NCBI GenBank assembly: GCA_964017195.1
Contig: OZ024889.1
Span: 51,993,418-52,057,417 of the forward strand
Reading direction: 5' to 3'
DNA from: Siderastrea radians
Taxonomy: Eukaryota; Cnidaria; Anthozoa; Scleractinia; Rhizangiidae
DNA: 64,000 nt
Made by a program: the position numbers and the translations under genes. This document shows, in pieces, positions 45,643-54,396 of the stretch (positions are counted from its first letter, which is position 1; each line of letters starts with the position of its first letter). Under the pieces are notes generated by a model. It was not told the DNA's origin, did no database searches, and saw only the letters and a list, made by a program, of their open reading frames with translations.

Positions 45643-46286
45643 TTATTGTATCTTTCCATAAAAGGTTCTCCTTATCAGCTTCCTTGGTTTGTCTACATAC
45701 AGGAACGAATATGGTTTTTTGGTTGCTTTGATGTATTGTTCCTTATCAACACCTAATTCTCTGGATATTAAACTACGTTCATTACAACTTGGAAATTCAT
45801 AAACACAAAAATGACTGCAATTTAACCGTATATCCTTTGGTGTTCCATAGAAAGATTGGCTCAGATATATCACACTACAATTTTTATGCCTACCTCTAAT
45901 GAATTAATCAATCAAAGGCTTCTGGTTTTTCTCACATACAAAATCGTCAAAAATGACTATCTTTTGTGCACCGTCATCCATCATATTTTCAACTGGCACT
46001 ATATCATATTACTGCAGACGAGTACATCATAGCTGACCGATTGACTAATTTCATTGAAATTCTTTATCATATTCTGGTATTTTTCTTGTTCCAAGTTTTT
46101 GGCATATAAGTGGATTTGGTCATAAAAGACTAATGGCGTTGTTAACATATGATAAAGCAAATTTGTTTTCCCCGAACCACTACCCCCACAAATCAACATT
46201 CGGAATGTGTCATTTGGCATATATTGATACAATTGTTTGTAACTGTTCGTTTTATCACTGTTGTTGTCGTAATTTGGTATTTCCAT
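45643..46286 (-). pseudogene. FtsK/HerA-type genome-packaging ATPase, broken
   Basis: The motor that would pump DNA into the capsid. The N-terminal frame (46286-45999, ATG at 46284-46286) has the Walker A motif GGSGSGKTN at residues 34-42. The Walker B region, two aspartates after a hydrophobic strand, is read at about 45965-45931 in another frame. The C-terminal part (45873-45643) has the YLSQSFYGTPKDIRLNC word typical of this family (strand, Gln sensor, then PK-x-R-x-N). Lesions: a frameshift between 45999 and about 45966, and an in-frame TAA at 45904-45906. Divergently transcribed from the gene at 46359 across a palindromic promoter. Confidence 0.85.
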
Positions 46287-46362
46287 AATATATATACATT
46301 AGATAAAGTTATCTTAAGTTATCTCAAGTTATCTCAATTTATCTAATGTATATATATTATGG
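46283..46362. promoter_or_regulatory. Palindromic bidirectional promoter
   Basis: The 25 bases at each edge are exact reverse complements: 46283-46307 and 46338-46362, reading CCATAATATATATACATTAG on the left. Each arm ends in the ATG of one of the two divergent genes. Between them are several TTATCT(T/C)AA words. Confidence 0.8.
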
Positions 46363-47540
46363 ACATAGAAAGAAGTAAGAAAATATCAGAGGCTAAAATC
46401 AAAGCCGGTAAACAAGTAAGAAATGTCAGGAAAACTCTGAAACAAATTGAATATGGAATGCAGGATGTTCAGGAGGAATTATCAGAGGTGTATAAGCCAA
46501 TTGTTAAAGCTCAAGAAGATGTCAAACAAAAGATTGACGAGAGACAGGACGAAATACTTAAACAGTTGCAAGAAAATCAAACTAATATTGTTCAAGCCAT
46601 TGAATACAATCCGACTAAAGCCATTACATACGACGGCGAAAAATTACCTGAATTGGATTGGGATGAAGGATATCTGGATGAAAAGGATGAGCCAAGCACA
46701 AAGGATGAGCCAAGCACAAAGGATGAACCAAGCACAAGTCAAAAGAAGGTAGAAACGTTTAATATCGATAAAGGTATAACAACTGAATATAAACAATTAT
46801 TGGAAGATATAGGATATGAATTACCATCTACGTTACTCAATGAAAAAAAAGATGTTTCTGAATTCATTGGTAAAGTACAAAGAAAGATAAAACGCTCTGA
46901 GGACTATATCAAAAGTCACAGCACAACAAAGGGTGAACCGTACAAGAAGTTAAATGCAATACAAAAAACTACTTATACCCGTAATCAGAAAGAATTACTA
47001 TATTTAAAAGACTATTTGAAAAGACTTGAACATATTCAAATATCTCCTAAATATATCGAAGGAACCGGTTATACACAACCAAAACGGAATGCATACAAAA
47101 TATCATCTGGTGGTCAATATTGTAATCTGATCATCGATGTTCCTAAATTAATGGGACAATTGCATTTAGTAGCAAAAAGGGATGGTAATAAAGTACTTGA
47201 CAAGAAGGTTGATTTCGACACAATTGATCTGCTAACAAAGAGATTCAACAGCAAAAAGAAGTATAGTGATTTGTCAAAGATGGTTTTTAATCAATTGAAT
47301 AAACTAAGTGAGATACCTATCCATAGATCGAGTAAGAAATACAGTAAAATAGGGTCTGGAGTAGTTTATTATAATGATACCAATGATCTCATCGATCGGA
47401 TGGAGCTTCTGGGAGGTAGTATATTAGCAGGTAATGATGGTGCAAAGAGTGAATTTTCTGAGATAGAACATAAATTGTTTCAACTTGGTATAATTAATAA
47501 TGGAAACCTAAATGATCTCTTACAAGTTTATGTAATTTAA
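46359..47540 (+). CDS. Coiled-coil structural protein of Polinton, unknown family
   Basis: 393 residues from the ATG at 46359. The N-terminus is a long charged coiled coil (residues about 1-85). A threefold tandem DEPSTK repeat follows at residues about 110-127. The middle is helical and lysine-rich. The C-terminus has ELLGGSILAGNDG and then FQLGIINNGNLNDLL, a tail that I associate with a conserved Polinton gene of unknown role, probably virion-associated. It is divergent from the ATPase and directly upstream of the penton gene. The frame is intact. Tape-measure-like or scaffold roles are possible but unsupported. Confidence 0.65.
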   Translation: MDIERSKKISEAKIKAGKQVRNVRKTLKQIEYGMQDVQEELSEVYKPIVKAQEDVKQKIDERQDEILKQLQENQTNIVQAIEYNPTKAITYDGEKLPELDWDEGYLDEKDEPSTKDEPSTKDEPSTSQKKVETFNIDKGITTEYKQLLEDIGYELPSTLLNEKKDVSEFIGKVQRKIKRSEDYIKSHSTTKGEPYKKLNAIQKTTYTRNQKELLYLKDYLKRLEHIQISPKYIEGTGYTQPKRNAYKISSGGQYCNLIIDVPKLMGQLHLVAKRDGNKVLDKKVDFDTIDLLTKRFNSKKKYSDLSKMVFNQLNKLSEIPIHRSSKKYSKIGSGVVYYNDTNDLIDRMELLGGSILAGNDGAKSEFSEIEHKLFQLGIINNGNLNDLLQVYVI

Positions 47541-47546
47541 TTATAT

Positions 47547-48273
47547 ATGCAAGAACGAGCAATCAATATATCTTCCATTAACAGACAAAAATAGGACGAT
47601 CTCGCCCGGAGGATTTTGTAATCAAATTTAACCCAACAATGCATTTAGACACTGAGATGCATCATGAATTAGCAGTAGATAGAGTATCAATGACGTACTC
47701 ATGGCATAACATCAATGCTGAATATGGTAACAAAACAATTAAATATTCAAAAGACAATGGATCTACTTGGAAAACAATCACTTTTGTTGACGGTATGTAT
47801 AGCTATGATGATTTGAATGAATATATCAACCAGGTCATTACAAGTAATGTTGATCAGCCAAGTAATAATCATGTTGGAGTAAAGATTTATTTTGTCTTGT
47901 CAAGTTATCGGGTTGTTGTTGAACTTGGTAATAATTGGCATTTAGATTTACGGAATTCAACATTTGGTGATTTAATTGGATTTGAACCCAAAATTTTAAC
48001 AACAACCAGCCATCTATTCATGTAAATTGTGATATAATGGTCGATAGTATAACAGACGGTCATTATAGCAACACATTAGTTGTAATACCAACTGTTAAAC
48101 TTGAAAGAAGCTATCCATTCACATTCGAACCTAAACGTGCGCTATTCTCACCAATTTCAAAAACCATTATCGGTGAAATTCGTATCACACTTACGGATTC
48201 TCAAGGTAGACCTATTAATTTGAATGGTGTTGATTGGTATATGAATTTGATACTAAGATCCAGTTTTATCTAA
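47547..48273 (+). pseudogene. Penton-like minor capsid protein, two frameshifts
   Basis: The vertex protein of Polinton capsids (single jelly-roll). A short first segment starts at the ATG at 47547. The main part (47639-48025) has YSWHNINAEYGNKTIKYSKD, a W-x-T-I strand and a GDLIGFEP word. The last part (48037-48273) has IIGEIRITLTDSQGRPINLNG and WYMNLIL, the usual C-terminus. Breaks: a frameshift at an A-run near 47586-47591, and a one-base frameshift between about 48010 and 48030. It lies between the coiled-coil gene and the core gene, the normal place. Confidence 0.8.
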
Positions 48274-48284
48274 TGTATTGATAT

Positions 48285-48668
48285 ATGATACGTCAAAGTG
48301 AACTCAAGATGAGATATGATCCAGAAATTGGTAGATATGTAAAAAAACATATTTATACTGGAGAAATACATGGTGAAGGATTGACGGATATTTTTAAATT
48401 AGTTGGAAGTAAGCTTTTCAGTAAAACAGCTAAGGAAATAGCTAAAAAAGCAGCTACCACAGCAGCAACTTCAGCAGCAACTAAAACAGGAGAACACCTT
48501 GGTAATAAGGCTGGTGATAAAATAGTTCAAGTACTAAGCAAAAAACAACCAAAACAACAAACTATTCAACATACAATTAGTAAACCAGTTGATCAACCAT
48601 TGACTGATTTCGAAATTGCTCAGAGAGTGAATCAACTCATTTCAGGAGGTAAAATCAGGAAGAGGTAA
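48285..48668 (+). CDS. Small basic Ala-rich core/membrane-active protein
   Basis: 127 residues, ATG at 48285, preceded by TTATCTAATGTATTGATATATG. It has a GEIHGEGLTDIFKLVG amphipathic start (residues about 26-41), then an Ala/Lys-rich helix (EIAKKAATTAATSAATKTGE), and a GGKIRKR end. Comparable small proteins in Polintons and adenoviruses (pX or pVI type) condense DNA or disrupt membranes. The Gly-Glu-Gly word might be a protease site. The frame is intact and lies just upstream of the major capsid gene. Confidence 0.55.
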   Translation: MIRQSELKMRYDPEIGRYVKKHIYTGEIHGEGLTDIFKLVGSKLFSKTAKEIAKKAATTAATSAATKTGEHLGNKAGDKIVQVLSKKQPKQQTIQHTISKPVDQPLTDFEIAQRVNQLISGGKIRKR

Positions 48669-48689
48669 AATTATCTAATCTAATGATAT

Positions 48690-49970
48690 ATGGAATCTTA
48701 TAGAAACCCTAAATTTGTCGAGAGGTTTGAAGATGTTATTTTCGAGCTAGAAACACCACTGAATACAACAGTTGCAAACAATAGTCATCAAAAGAAAGAA
48801 GGATATCGTTTCGTTGTCGATAACAGTGGAGAAGTGACTCCTTTTGACTGGTACAATGCTCGTCTCGGAATCAGTTTTAAGGTTAACAAATTAGCTGATG
48901 GTGCTAATATTGCTGGAAACGACCATAGTGGTATTGTTAATTCTATTCATAGTTTCATCAAGAATTTTGATATCAAGCTAAACGGAAAAAAGGTATATGA
49001 TTGCAACGATGTTAATCATGCTGTAAATATAAAGAATCTTCTCGAATACAGTCCTGGATATGCTAAATCGACTGCGACTAACGAGTTCTTTCATCTGGAT
49101 ACCTCTAGGCACGCTGAAGAAAGAGATGATCAAGCTAACTATAACAAGGGATTTGCTGAAAGGAAACTGATATTAGGTGCATCTCTTGATGTTTCAAGAG
49201 AATTACCTCTTAATAGATATTGGTTTTTTGAATCCCTTAAATACAATCTGCTGCTATCAGGTCGATTGGAATTGAACATTGGATTTGAATCTGATGCTAA
49301 TCTGATCTGGAAGGCAGCTCATAATTGCAGAGTTATTATAACAAAGCTGCACCTGATTGTACCAAGAATAACTTTCAACAGTGAAGGACAAAGCCTTTAC
49401 ATGGACAAATTTCTGAAACCACATAAGTGGACTTACCTTCGTGAAAACATTGAGAGAAGCAATTCAACACAACAGCGAGCTGGTCATTTCAAAATATCAT
49501 CAGGAATTTCTAAACCACGACATGTGTTTGTTTACATAATCAATGATGCATCTTTTGATGATCAGGCGCAAAATCCATTCCTGTATAACACCTTCTCAGT
49601 TAGTACAGATCCTAGAAAACTCAATAGTTGTCATCTTGAAGTCGCCAACGGCCATGAGTATCCTGAGACTCATTACCAGCCTTCTACGGATTTGAGTAGA
49701 GTGTACAGAGATGTTTTGAAATACGTCCATAAGAACTCCGAATACAATGAGGGTTCACTTCTCAATATCAGTAATTTTCAAACACTGTTTCCTTTTGTGT
49801 ACTTCGATCTCACTAAACAGAAGACCGACATCCGAGATGGTACAACAAAACTAACTTTCCGTTATGAGCTTGAAGGAACAACAGCTGCAGATTATAGTGT
49901 GTATGCACTAACACTGTATGAACAGGAAGCTGACCTCATTCAACAGAACGGTAAACTGCTTTTCAGATAA
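48690..49970 (+). CDS. MCP: Double jelly-roll major capsid protein
   Basis: 426 residues from the ATG at 48690, which directly follows TTATCTAATCTAATGATAT. This is the short Polinton type of double jelly-roll capsid protein, building the hexamer-shaped trimers of an icosahedral shell. Characteristic blocks: TPFDWYNARLGISFKV (about 50-65), the SFIKNFDIKLNGKKVYDC strand pair, NIKNLLEYSPGYA, FFHLDTS, ANYNKGFAERK, LPLNRYWFFESLKYNLL, and the second barrel ending in a Tyr/Leu-rich strand. The frame is undamaged, unlike the ATPase and integrase. Upstream is the core gene (21 bases away); downstream is the pX-like gene. Confidence 0.88.
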   Translation: MESYRNPKFVERFEDVIFELETPLNTTVANNSHQKKEGYRFVVDNSGEVTPFDWYNARLGISFKVNKLADGANIAGNDHSGIVNSIHSFIKNFDIKLNGKKVYDCNDVNHAVNIKNLLEYSPGYAKSTATNEFFHLDTSRHAEERDDQANYNKGFAERKLILGASLDVSRELPLNRYWFFESLKYNLLLSGRLELNIGFESDANLIWKAAHNCRVIITKLHLIVPRITFNSEGQSLYMDKFLKPHKWTYLRENIERSNSTQQRAGHFKISSGISKPRHVFVYIINDASFDDQAQNPFLYNTFSVSTDPRKLNSCHLEVANGHEYPETHYQPSTDLSRVYRDVLKYVHKNSEYNEGSLLNISNFQTLFPFVYFDLTKQKTDIRDGTTKLTFRYELEGTTAADYSVYALTLYEQEADLIQQNGKLLFR

Positions 49971-50084
49971 AATCATTAATTAATTACAAACACAAAATAA
50001 CTATTCAATCTAACAAAAACTATTTAATCTAACATATTCAATCTTACAAAAACTATTTAATCTAACATATATCATATACAAGAT
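49971..50084 (+). promoter_or_regulatory. Triplicated TTTAATCTAACA upstream region
   Basis: The unit ACTATT(C/T)AATCTAACA occurs three times before the gene at 50085, followed by TATATCATATACAAGATATG. Confidence 0.6.
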
Positions 50085-51413
50085 ATGTCATATGTTCAAT
50101 ATGGAGTAAAATTATCTGCTGGACAGAAAGAAAGACTAGCAAAAGCTTTATCAAATAAATCAGCGATAACGATACGATTGACAAAAAGTGATTTGACTGG
50201 TTCAGATGAATTAATGCTTACTAGAACACAATTGAAACGTATACAAAAAGCCATGAAGAATGGTTCTGGTGTTGATTTGAAAATCAGTAAAACACAGATC
50301 AGCCATCTTGTACAAAAAGGCGGTTCTCTATGGAGTTCATTGTTTTCACTTGGTGCAAAAACTCTTCCTTATGCAACAAAAGCAGTGACAAAGGTAGCAC
50401 CTGCTTTGGCTACTGGAGCTTTGCAGGCTTTGGGTTCACTTGGTATTAATAAAATATTTGGAAAGGGTCAGTCGGGTGGTTTTTTGGTTCCACAAGACAA
50501 GATCAATCAACTTATTCAGTATAAGGATCTATTAACAAAAAAGCAGAAAGAACAAATTGTATCAGCTCTTCACACTGGAGGTCAACTCATTGTTAAGCCA
50601 ACAAAAACACAGTCTGGGGGCTTTCTTGGTACCCTTTTGGCTTCTATCGGTGTTCCACTGTTGTTGAATGCTTTAACAGGAAAGGGATTACAAGTCGATA
50701 AACGAAGATCAAGAGGAGCAGCAAATGTTTATGTACCAAAAACAGAACAAAACTCCAAGGCATCATCAAAAGATGGAGGATTGGTTATTCCAATGTACCC
50801 CCTCCATTTATTGGTACATGGAATAATCCTATCGGAATGGGTGTCAAACCAAAAAAAAAAGGTCCCAAAAAAAAGCTCAAAAAAGGGGCAAAGGTCTCCT
50901 TCTCGGAAAAAACAGTCCATTCAACAACATACCAATACTAGGAGCAATTCTATAAAATTCGTGAACAAACCATTGAGTAATTTCAATTTATTGAACTGGG
51001 TTAAAAAACAGGGAATAAAACATTTCAGAGGTATTTATAGTAGAGATGCATTACCAACAAAAATATTGAAAAATGAAGTTGGAATAATAAATTTGGATTC
51101 ACAAATAGGACCTGGAACACATTGGGTAGCGTATAGAAACGGTAAAAATGGAGCTGAATACTTTGATAGTTTTGGGTTAATAATGCCAAATGAAGTGATG
51201 AAATATTTAATGACAAGTGGAAAACAAATATTTTATTCAGGAGATGAGATTCAAGAACGTGATAGTGTTTTATGTGGATATTGGGTCTTGTACTATTTAT
51301 CAGAAAGACAAAAAAATGTTCCTTTGCTGAATGTCATCCATAATGCAGATTTCGATATGAATGATCAAAGTGTCAATCATCGTTTTATAATTGATTATTT
51401 CAAAAATATGTAA
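50085..51413 (+). CDS. pX/pVI-like protein fused to protease by frameshift
   Basis: 442 codons in one frame from the ATG at 50085. Residues 1-230 form a basic minor-core protein with two QSGG or KGGS words (possible protease sites), two hydrophobic helices (about 95-120 and about 188-205) and repeated helix pairs. Near 50795-50801 (a C-run) the expected PPPF-type ending of such proteins is readable only in the +1 frame for about 35 codons. The actual frame instead runs on through a Lys/Ser-rich stretch into the protease domain. So the single long frame is most likely the product of a one-base deletion that joined two genes. Alternatively it is a real fusion. Confidence 0.7.
   Translation: MSYVQYGVKLSAGQKERLAKALSNKSAITIRLTKSDLTGSDELMLTRTQLKRIQKAMKNGSGVDLKISKTQISHLVQKGGSLWSSLFSLGAKTLPYATKAVTKVAPALATGALQALGSLGINKIFGKGQSGGFLVPQDKINQLIQYKDLLTKKQKEQIVSALHTGGQLIVKPTKTQSGGFLGTLLASIGVPLLLNALTGKGLQVDKRRSRGAANVYVPKTEQNSKASSKDGGLVIPMYPLHLLVHGIILSEWVSNQKKKVPKKSSKKGQRSPSRKKQSIQQHTNTRSNSIKFVNKPLSNFNLLNWVKKQGIKHFRGIYSRDALPTKILKNEVGIINLDSQIGPGTHWVAYRNGKNGAEYFDSFGLIMPNEVMKYLMTSGKQIFYSGDEIQERDSVLCGYWVLYYLSERQKNVPLLNVIHNADFDMNDQSVNHRFIIDYFKNM
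50930..51413 (+). CDS. Adenain-like (Ulp1-fold) cysteine protease
   Basis: The maturation protease of Polintons, cleaving core and capsid precursors. Catalytic residues are visible in order: His in GPGTHWVAY (residue 346 of the long frame), Asp in EYFDSFG (361), Gln in EIQ (390) and Cys in VLCGYW (397). The domain begins at about residue 285 with VNKPLSNFNLLNWVKK and ends FIIDYFKNM. All four residues are intact. No ATG precedes it in a good position, so its own start is unclear after the joining event described for the long frame. Confidence 0.85.
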
Positions 51414-51424
51414 TCCAATTATAT

Positions 51425-51631
51425 ATGAGATCTTATTGTGTAAAACAGAAAAAGGTAACAGAATGTGTACCTGGAAGTGAACGATATGAAAATGCTAAAA
51501 ATGGGAGGCTTATGCTTAAATGTAAATGCTCTGATTGTGGTATTACTAAGACCAAATTCATCAAAAACCAAAAGGGAGGTGAAAATCCATTAGGTAAAGC
51601 TTTTGAGGCAGCCAAAATAGCCGAAAAATAA
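51425..51631 (+). CDS. DUF5679-like zinc-ribbon protein, first copy
   Basis: 68 residues from the ATG at 51425, after AATTATATATG. It has YCVKQKKVTEC and LKCKCSDCGITKTKF, a compact zinc ribbon of the DUF5679 type found in large DNA viruses; one CxxC of the family is degenerate (YCVKQ instead of YCVKC). Coding-like text continues in another frame to about 51820 (SGDVLKGAFTGPTGITSK), so the original gene was probably longer and was cut by a frameshift near 51630. It is nearly identical to the start of the gene at 51847. Confidence 0.55.
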   Translation: MRSYCVKQKKVTECVPGSERYENAKNGRLMLKCKCSDCGITKTKFIKNQKGGENPLGKAFEAAKIAEK

Positions 51632-51846
51632 CTCGCAAAGTAATTCCATCAACCAACCATGTATTTGACCGATATTGGTCTGGTGATGTCTTGAAAGGTG
51701 CTTTCACAGGACCAACAGGTATAACAAGCAAGAAATTTTGGACTAAACCAAAGAAGGGTACTATCATACGTTTGGTGAAAAATCCAAAAACTGGTAAATA
51801 TGAAAACGTATATATCGAACCTTAATCTAATCTAATCATATTATAT

Positions 51847-52667
51847 ATGAAATCATATTGTGTGAAACAGAAAAAGGTAACAGAATGTTCACCTGGAAGT
51901 GAAAGATATGAAAAGGCTAAAAATGGGAGGCTTATGCTTAAATGTAAATGCTCTGAATGTGGAATCACAAAGACGAAATTCATTAAACAGGCGGGAAACG
52001 GGCTGGCCCGTCGAAAGGGGCGGGCTTACTAGATACAGCAGCATCAACTGGTGTTGACTTAATGATTCACCAAGGAATCCCATGGTTGGGAAAAAAGGCG
52101 GTTGAAATGGGAAGATATTATGGATCAGAAGCCTTGAGAAACCCTAAACTGCAAAAGAAGGCAATCGATTATGCATTATCAAAAGCTCAACCTTTCATCC
52201 AAAAAACAGGTGCTGAAATGCTTGATCAATTATCTACTAAAATCAGGCCAAACATAAAGTATAAAACCAACAGAAAGGATTTAGATGGTGGTGCATTAGA
52301 CATCCATAAAATGATTGGGAAAATACCAAAACCAAAAGCTGGATGGACTCCTGGAAAATATAAGTATATGGGTCCGTACAATCCACTTGAAAACCAACTG
52401 GAATATGATAAAAACACTGGTGAGGTTACCAAATGGTATGTACAACCTTACAATAAAGTGGATGAAATAGCAGCATATCACGACATATGTTATGACATGG
52501 GAAAAAACAAAGGTGAATGTGACAAACAAATGGTTAAATCATTAGACGATATTCCTTATGGGCAGATGCCTAAATGGGGACAAACAGCAAGATTTTTAAT
52601 CAACACCAAGCAGAAACTAGGTCTCGGTGTAAAACAAAGGAAGACAAAAAACGGGAAAGGCCGTTGA
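51847..52667 (+). pseudogene. Zinc ribbon plus parvovirus-type phospholipase A2, frameshifted
   Basis: The first frame (51847-52032) repeats the zinc ribbon of the preceding gene. The second frame (coding-like from about 52020, first ATG at 52062) carries a helical basic region and then a secreted-type phospholipase A2 core: YKYMGPYNPL (calcium loop, residues about 101-110 of the second frame) and AAYHDICYDMG with the catalytic His-Asp at 140-141 and Asp at 145, followed by a Cys-containing helix. Parvoviral VP1 domains of this kind breach endosomal membranes during entry. The two frames probably formed one protein, split by a frameshift near 52010-52030. The phospholipase residues are all present. 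Confidence 0.7.
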
Positions 52668-53611
52668 GTGAAGAAAACTGGCAAAAAGAATTAGCTGATG
52701 AATTACACAAACCCATAAAACGAAATTTGACTCGACGGCGTGTTATTGTAAATCATATTGACGAAATATGGTACTCTGATTTAGTTGAAATGCAACAATT
52801 TAGTAAGTGGAATAAAGGTTATAGATATCTTCTTATGGTTTTAGATGTATTATCTAAATACGGTTGGATCGTCCCATTAAAAGATTAAAAAGGTGAAACC
52901 GTTATGAATGCTTTTAAAACAATCCTTAAAGAAGGTAGAAAACCTGAATATTTATGGACAGACAAAGGCAAAGAGTATTACAACAAACACATGAAAGACC
53001 TCTTAGAAAGGAATAAAATAACATTGTACTCAACTGAGAATGAGGAAAAGTCTTCAGTTTGTGAAAGATGGAACCGTACAATCAAAACCAAAATGTGGAA
53101 ACAGTTTACTGTTCAAGGTAATACACAGTATTTAGACATGCTACCCAAATTAGTGAAACAGTATAACAACACTAAACATAGCTCTATCAAAATGACACCC
53201 ATAGAAGCCAGTAAAAAGAAGAATGAAGGAACTGTTTACTTTAATCTTTATGGTAATTTGGAGCAAGTATCATCTAAACCGAAATTCAAAATAGGTGATA
53301 AGGTTAGAATAAGTAAGTATAAACGGAATGTGTTTGATAAGGGCTATACACCAAACTGGTCTGAGGAAGTTTTTACAGTTGATGAAATACAACATACAAA
53401 CCCAATCACATACAAACTAAAGGATCTCAGAAGTGAAGACATTCAAGGGAGTTTTTGTGAACCCGAATTGCTGAAAGCTGAACAAGAGGTATTTAGAATT
53501 GATAAGGTTATCAGGAGAGATTATAAGAAGAAACAAGCTTTAGTTAAATGGAAGGGATATAGTGATTACTTCAATAGTTGGATTCCAATGAAGGACATGA
53601 AGGATATATAA
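52667..53611 (+). pseudogene. Retroviral-type integrase with chromodomain, nonsense mutation
   Basis: Polinton integrase that would insert the element. The frame starts near TTGAGTGAAGAA at 52664, where an ATG would be expected, so the start may be lost by an A-to-T change. The catalytic triad is visible: Asp in WYSDLVEM (52778-52780), Asp in WTDKGKEY (52961-52963) and Glu in CERWNRTIK (53063-53065), a D,D-35-E spacing. The C-terminus has an SH3-like region and a chromodomain around ALVKWKGYSDYFNSW (about 53530-53590). An in-frame TAA at 52886-52888, after WIVPLKD, splits the gene. It overlaps the end of the phospholipase gene. Confidence 0.85.
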
Positions 53612-53735
53612 AATGATTAAAAGAGAATTATCTAATATATATTATATCAATCGATACAGTATATGCTGTATATTTGCTATTATGTAGCCAAAAATATAAT
53701 TGTTTCTGGCTATTATAAATATATAACCTTATTAT

Positions 53736-54032
53736 ATGAATACCGTAACTGGTAAGGATTTCGACTTATTGAGGCAAAGAGCCAGAAATATATACAGTGT
53801 GAAAGATCTTAGTTATTCGAATAGAAAGAACAAAAAATATATGGTCACTCTTAAAAATGGTGATAGGATCCATTTGGGGGATAAGAGATATGAGGATTTT
53901 TTAACACATCAAGACTTGAAAAGACGTATACAATTCCGAAAAAGAGCATCTAAGATAAAAGACAAACATGGTAATTTAACATATAAGGATCCAAATTATG
54001 CTAATTTCTGGAGTTATCATCTCCTCTGGTGA
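53736..54032 (+). CDS. DUF5754-like capsid-associated protein
   Basis: 98 residues from the ATG at 53736 (after TTATATG). YMVTLKNGDRIHLGDKRYED, then a basic helix with HQDLKRRIQFRKRASKI, and NFWSYHLLW at the end. The pattern KxxHFGxxxxEDFxxHxDxxRRxxFRxR with a terminal FWS-LLW is that of the DUF5754 family of giant viruses and Polinton-like elements. Its role is not established; a virion role is likely. Intact. Confidence 0.6.
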   Translation: MNTVTGKDFDLLRQRARNIYSVKDLSYSNRKNKKYMVTLKNGDRIHLGDKRYEDFLTHQDLKRRIQFRKRASKIKDKHGNLTYKDPNYANFWSYHLLW

Positions 54033-54086
54033 ACAGGTTTAAACGAGATTAAAATATTATTTAAAAATAAAATATATAGATTATAT

Positions 54087-54380
54087 ATGGAAAATCAAAA
54101 TGTCAAGAAAGGTAGAGGTAGACCTCGAAAGTTAACTGATGAAGAGAGAAAGAACAATAAAACGAAGTACATGTTAAATAAAGAATGGTATTGTGATATT
54201 TGTAAAACCGGTCGTAATTGTACATTAGCTGGTAAATCATGTCATTTGAATACACAATTACACGCTAAAAATATTATAAATTGTAAAATAGCAGACGGCA
54301 CTTTTAAACCAATGGTACCTCTGGCTACGGTGGAATTAATAACGGGTATGTTAAAAGAATCAGCTCGTCGGTTGAAATAA
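54087..54380 (+). CDS. Zinc-finger protein with AT-hook-like start
   Basis: 97 residues from the ATG at 54087, preceded by AGATTATATATG. The N-terminus has GRGRPRKLTDEER, an AT-hook-like word followed by a helix. Then comes WYCDICKTGRNCTLAGKSCH with a later HLNTQLHAKN, a C2H2/U1-like zinc finger. It probably binds DNA or RNA. The family is seen in Polintons as a small gene of unknown role. Intact. Confidence 0.55.
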   Translation: MENQNVKKGRGRPRKLTDEERKNNKTKYMLNKEWYCDICKTGRNCTLAGKSCHLNTQLHAKNIINCKIADGTFKPMVPLATVELITGMLKESARRLK

Positions 54381-54396
54381 TCTATTAGTTTAAATA

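Noticed and set aside
50085..51413. A novel natural fusion of core protein and protease as the ancestral state
   Set aside because: The expected end of the first protein is readable in the +1 frame after a C-run, so secondary joining by a deletion is more likely; kept only as an alternative.
51627..51826. A separate small gene after the first zinc-ribbon frame
   Set aside because: The coding-like text has no start of its own and is best explained as the continuation of the zinc-ribbon gene after a frameshift.
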